Source: Bradyrhizobium sp. SRS-191
Lineage (GTDB): Bacteria; Pseudomonadota; Alphaproteobacteria; Rhizobiales; Xanthobacteraceae
Assembly (NCBI RefSeq): GCF_024586915.1
Contig: NZ_JANBVS010000003.1
Coordinates: 124,001 to 188,000, forward strand
DNA: 64,000 nucleotides
Direction of reading: 5' to 3'
Below the pieces are notes generated by a model. It saw only the letters and a list, made by a program, of their open reading frames with translations, did not search any database and was not told where the DNA came from. A program made the translations under genes and the position numbers. This document shows, piece after piece, positions 62,746-64,000 of the stretch. Position 1 is the stretch's first letter. The number at the start of each line of letters is the position of its first letter.

Positions 62746-64000
62746 CTACTGGACGATCTTCAGCCGCTCGATGGGCAACGTGTCATTCCGACCGGCGAAC
62801 AGCTTTGCCTCCAGCATCGATTGTAAGGGTGCAACATCCCCCCTCCGCAGCGCGCCAATCGCGGTTCGTATTCCAGCCGTGAGGTGAGGATCGACGCGCC
62901 CCGCTGCAATGGCTTGGAATTTCGACCCGATGTCGTCCCAGCTCATCGGGTTCGTCGGCTCTCCCTTCGGCGCCAACACGGTTTGCTCAAAGGTGCCCGA
63001 AGCCGTGGTGATGCGAACGCGCCCGGGAACCGCAGCCGGAAACATCCGATCAAACTCGGGATTGACGGTCATTCGTACACGCCCGGCGATCTCGATGGCT
63101 GTTTGATCAGTCAGCAACTCCTTGGTCACCGGGAGCAACGCCGATGCGCCGCTGGTGGCCGCGACACCGAGACAGAAGGGAAGGCTGTACTGCGCTCCCT
63201 CCAACGTGGCCGGCGCCACCTCGTTGCTCAGGGTCAACGATCTTCCAAAGGTCTCCACATCGATGTTGATGATGGCTTTGGGGTGAATGCCATGATCTTT
63301 CATCAATGTGAGCAGAGCATCAATCGGCGCGTGAAGCCAACGGCAGCAACTATAGGGCTTGAAATAGGTGCTGTTGATGAGCCAACTCGTCCCGATCCCG
63401 TCGAGCAGCCGCCCACGATCGTAACGTTCCGAACTGTCCAGAATGTCGATCGGTCCAGTGAAGCCCTGCTTTGCCAGGTCGACCGCCAGGATCCCATTGG
63501 CAGCTCCCCATGGGATCCCCTCCTTGACACTGTTGCCTCTGAACCGCGTGTATGGGGTCGCGGACTGGCTCGGTGCCGTGGTGCCGGCGATTGAGATCGC
63601 ATGTGCGATCTGCTGCCGCGACAGCCCTCTCAGCCACCCCACCGCTGCGGCAACGGCTTGACCGCTCCAGAGGCCGCTGTTCACCGTCGGAACGCTTCGC
63701 AGATCCCGGGAACCAGAAATACGAATGCCGATCTCATATCCGATGGCGATGGCGGCAAGGGCCCGTTGCCCATCCAAAGACAGACTGCCGAGCAGTGACA
63801 AGACCCCCGGAATGATCGCTGCACCGGGATGCCCCGAGGCGGCGCGGTGGCCATCATCCAGATCGAGCGAGCACGCGCTGGCCGCATTCACGAACGTCGC
63901 CCCCGCAGCGGTCGACCGCTCTCCGGAAAACCACATCGCCGCCGGTCCATGGCCCCAGGTCGCGCTCGCGATCTGGCGCACAGCCGCCGCATTCGGCGTC
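62746..64000 (-). CDS. MmgE/PrpD family protein, N-terminus beyond the right edge
   Basis: About 417 residues of an MmgE/PrpD (2-methylcitrate dehydratase-like) protein. The frame stays open to the window edge (TPNAAAVRQIASATWG before the first in-window start codon), so the gene begins outside. Family blocks are VNAASACSLDLDDGHR, HPGAAIIPG, FKPYSCCRWLHAPIDALL and VNIDVETFGR-like segments. Members dehydrate or isomerise hydroxy-acids such as 2-methylcitrate or aconitate; many are of unknown specificity. With the GntR regulator and the NMT1-type binding protein, it suggests a catabolic cluster that continues to the right. Confidence 0.88.
   Translation of the reverse strand, partial: TPNAAAVRQIASATWGHGPAAMWFSGERSTAAGATFVNAASACSLDLDDGHRAASGHPGAAIIPGVLSLLGSLSLDGQRALAAIAIGYEIGIRISGSRDLRSVPTVNSGLWSGQAVAAAVGWLRGLSRQQIAHAISIAGTTAPSQSATPYTRFRGNSVKEGIPWGAANGILAVDLAKQGFTGPIDILDSSERYDRGRLLDGIGTSWLINSTYFKPYSCCRWLHAPIDALLTLMKDHGIHPKAIINIDVETFGRSLTLSNEVAPATLEGAQYSLPFCLGVAATSGASALLPVTKELLTDQTAIEIAGRVRMTVNPEFDRMFPAAVPGRVRITTASGTFEQTVLAPKGEPTNPMSWDDIGSKFQAIAAGRVDPHLTAGIRTAIGALRRGDVAPLQSMLEAKLFAGRNDTLPIERLKIVQ

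Overview
The window looks like chromosomal DNA of a Bradyrhizobium-type alphaproteobacterium. Codon use is very GC-rich and TTA codons are rare. The intergenic palindromes are of the kind common in that genus, small families such as DUF3551, DUF3606 and DUF4142 are present, and several promoters match the alphaproteobacterial EcfG stress sigma-factor consensus. No rRNA, tRNA, CRISPR array, phage or transposase gene was seen. Gene names rest on protein family recognition by eye; no database search was run.

Left part (1-10.5 kb, minus strand): a nine-gene run encodes PxpA, a biotin carrier protein, a biotin carboxylase, PxpB and PxpC, followed by a sugar-type ABC importer (binding protein, ATPase, permease) and an aldose 1-epimerase-like protein. 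PxpB and PxpC correspond to the two halves of the carboxyltransferase domain of urea carboxylase, so the operon holds all parts of a split biotin-dependent carboxylase next to 5-oxoprolinase subunits. A divergent LysR regulator faces it.

Nicotinate-type island (10.7-33.7 kb): an enamidase gene; a minus-strand unit with 6-hydroxynicotinate reductase, a UPF0280 (ApbE superfamily) protein, a PF06684 protein, a branched-chain-type ABC importer and a MarR regulator; and a plus-strand unit with a NicA-like iron-sulfur subunit and a NicB-like molybdopterin/tri-haem subunit. An IclR regulator, a PotABCD-type importer, an AroM-family protein, a DUF917 protein and a hydantoinase/oxoprolinase follow. 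A nicotinamidase closes the block. Together these predict nicotinamide -> nicotinate -> 6-hydroxynicotinate -> tetrahydro-6-oxonicotinate -> 2-formylglutarate, a reductive ring-cleavage route fed by an aerobic-type cytochrome-linked hydroxylase. A palindromic motif TTNGTNNACNAA lies upstream of each of the three transcription units.

Middle part (33.9-55.9 kb): small stress-type proteins, an ALDH7-like dehydrogenase, an SDR, a serine acetyltransferase, DoxX, two sensor kinases (one overlapping a KaiC-like double ATPase gene), an amidase, a YihY/BrkB membrane protein, a Crp/Fnr regulator, a DUF4142 protein and a chemotaxis receptor. Five transcription units carry near-consensus EcfG promoters, so much of this stretch looks like part of the general stress regulon.

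Right part (56-64 kb): an acyl-CoA dehydrogenase, then a block with more TTA codons and weak ribosome binding sites (orphan NMT1-type binding protein, GntR/UTRA regulator, methyltransferase, a hypothetical gene), and an MmgE/PrpD gene that runs off the right edge.
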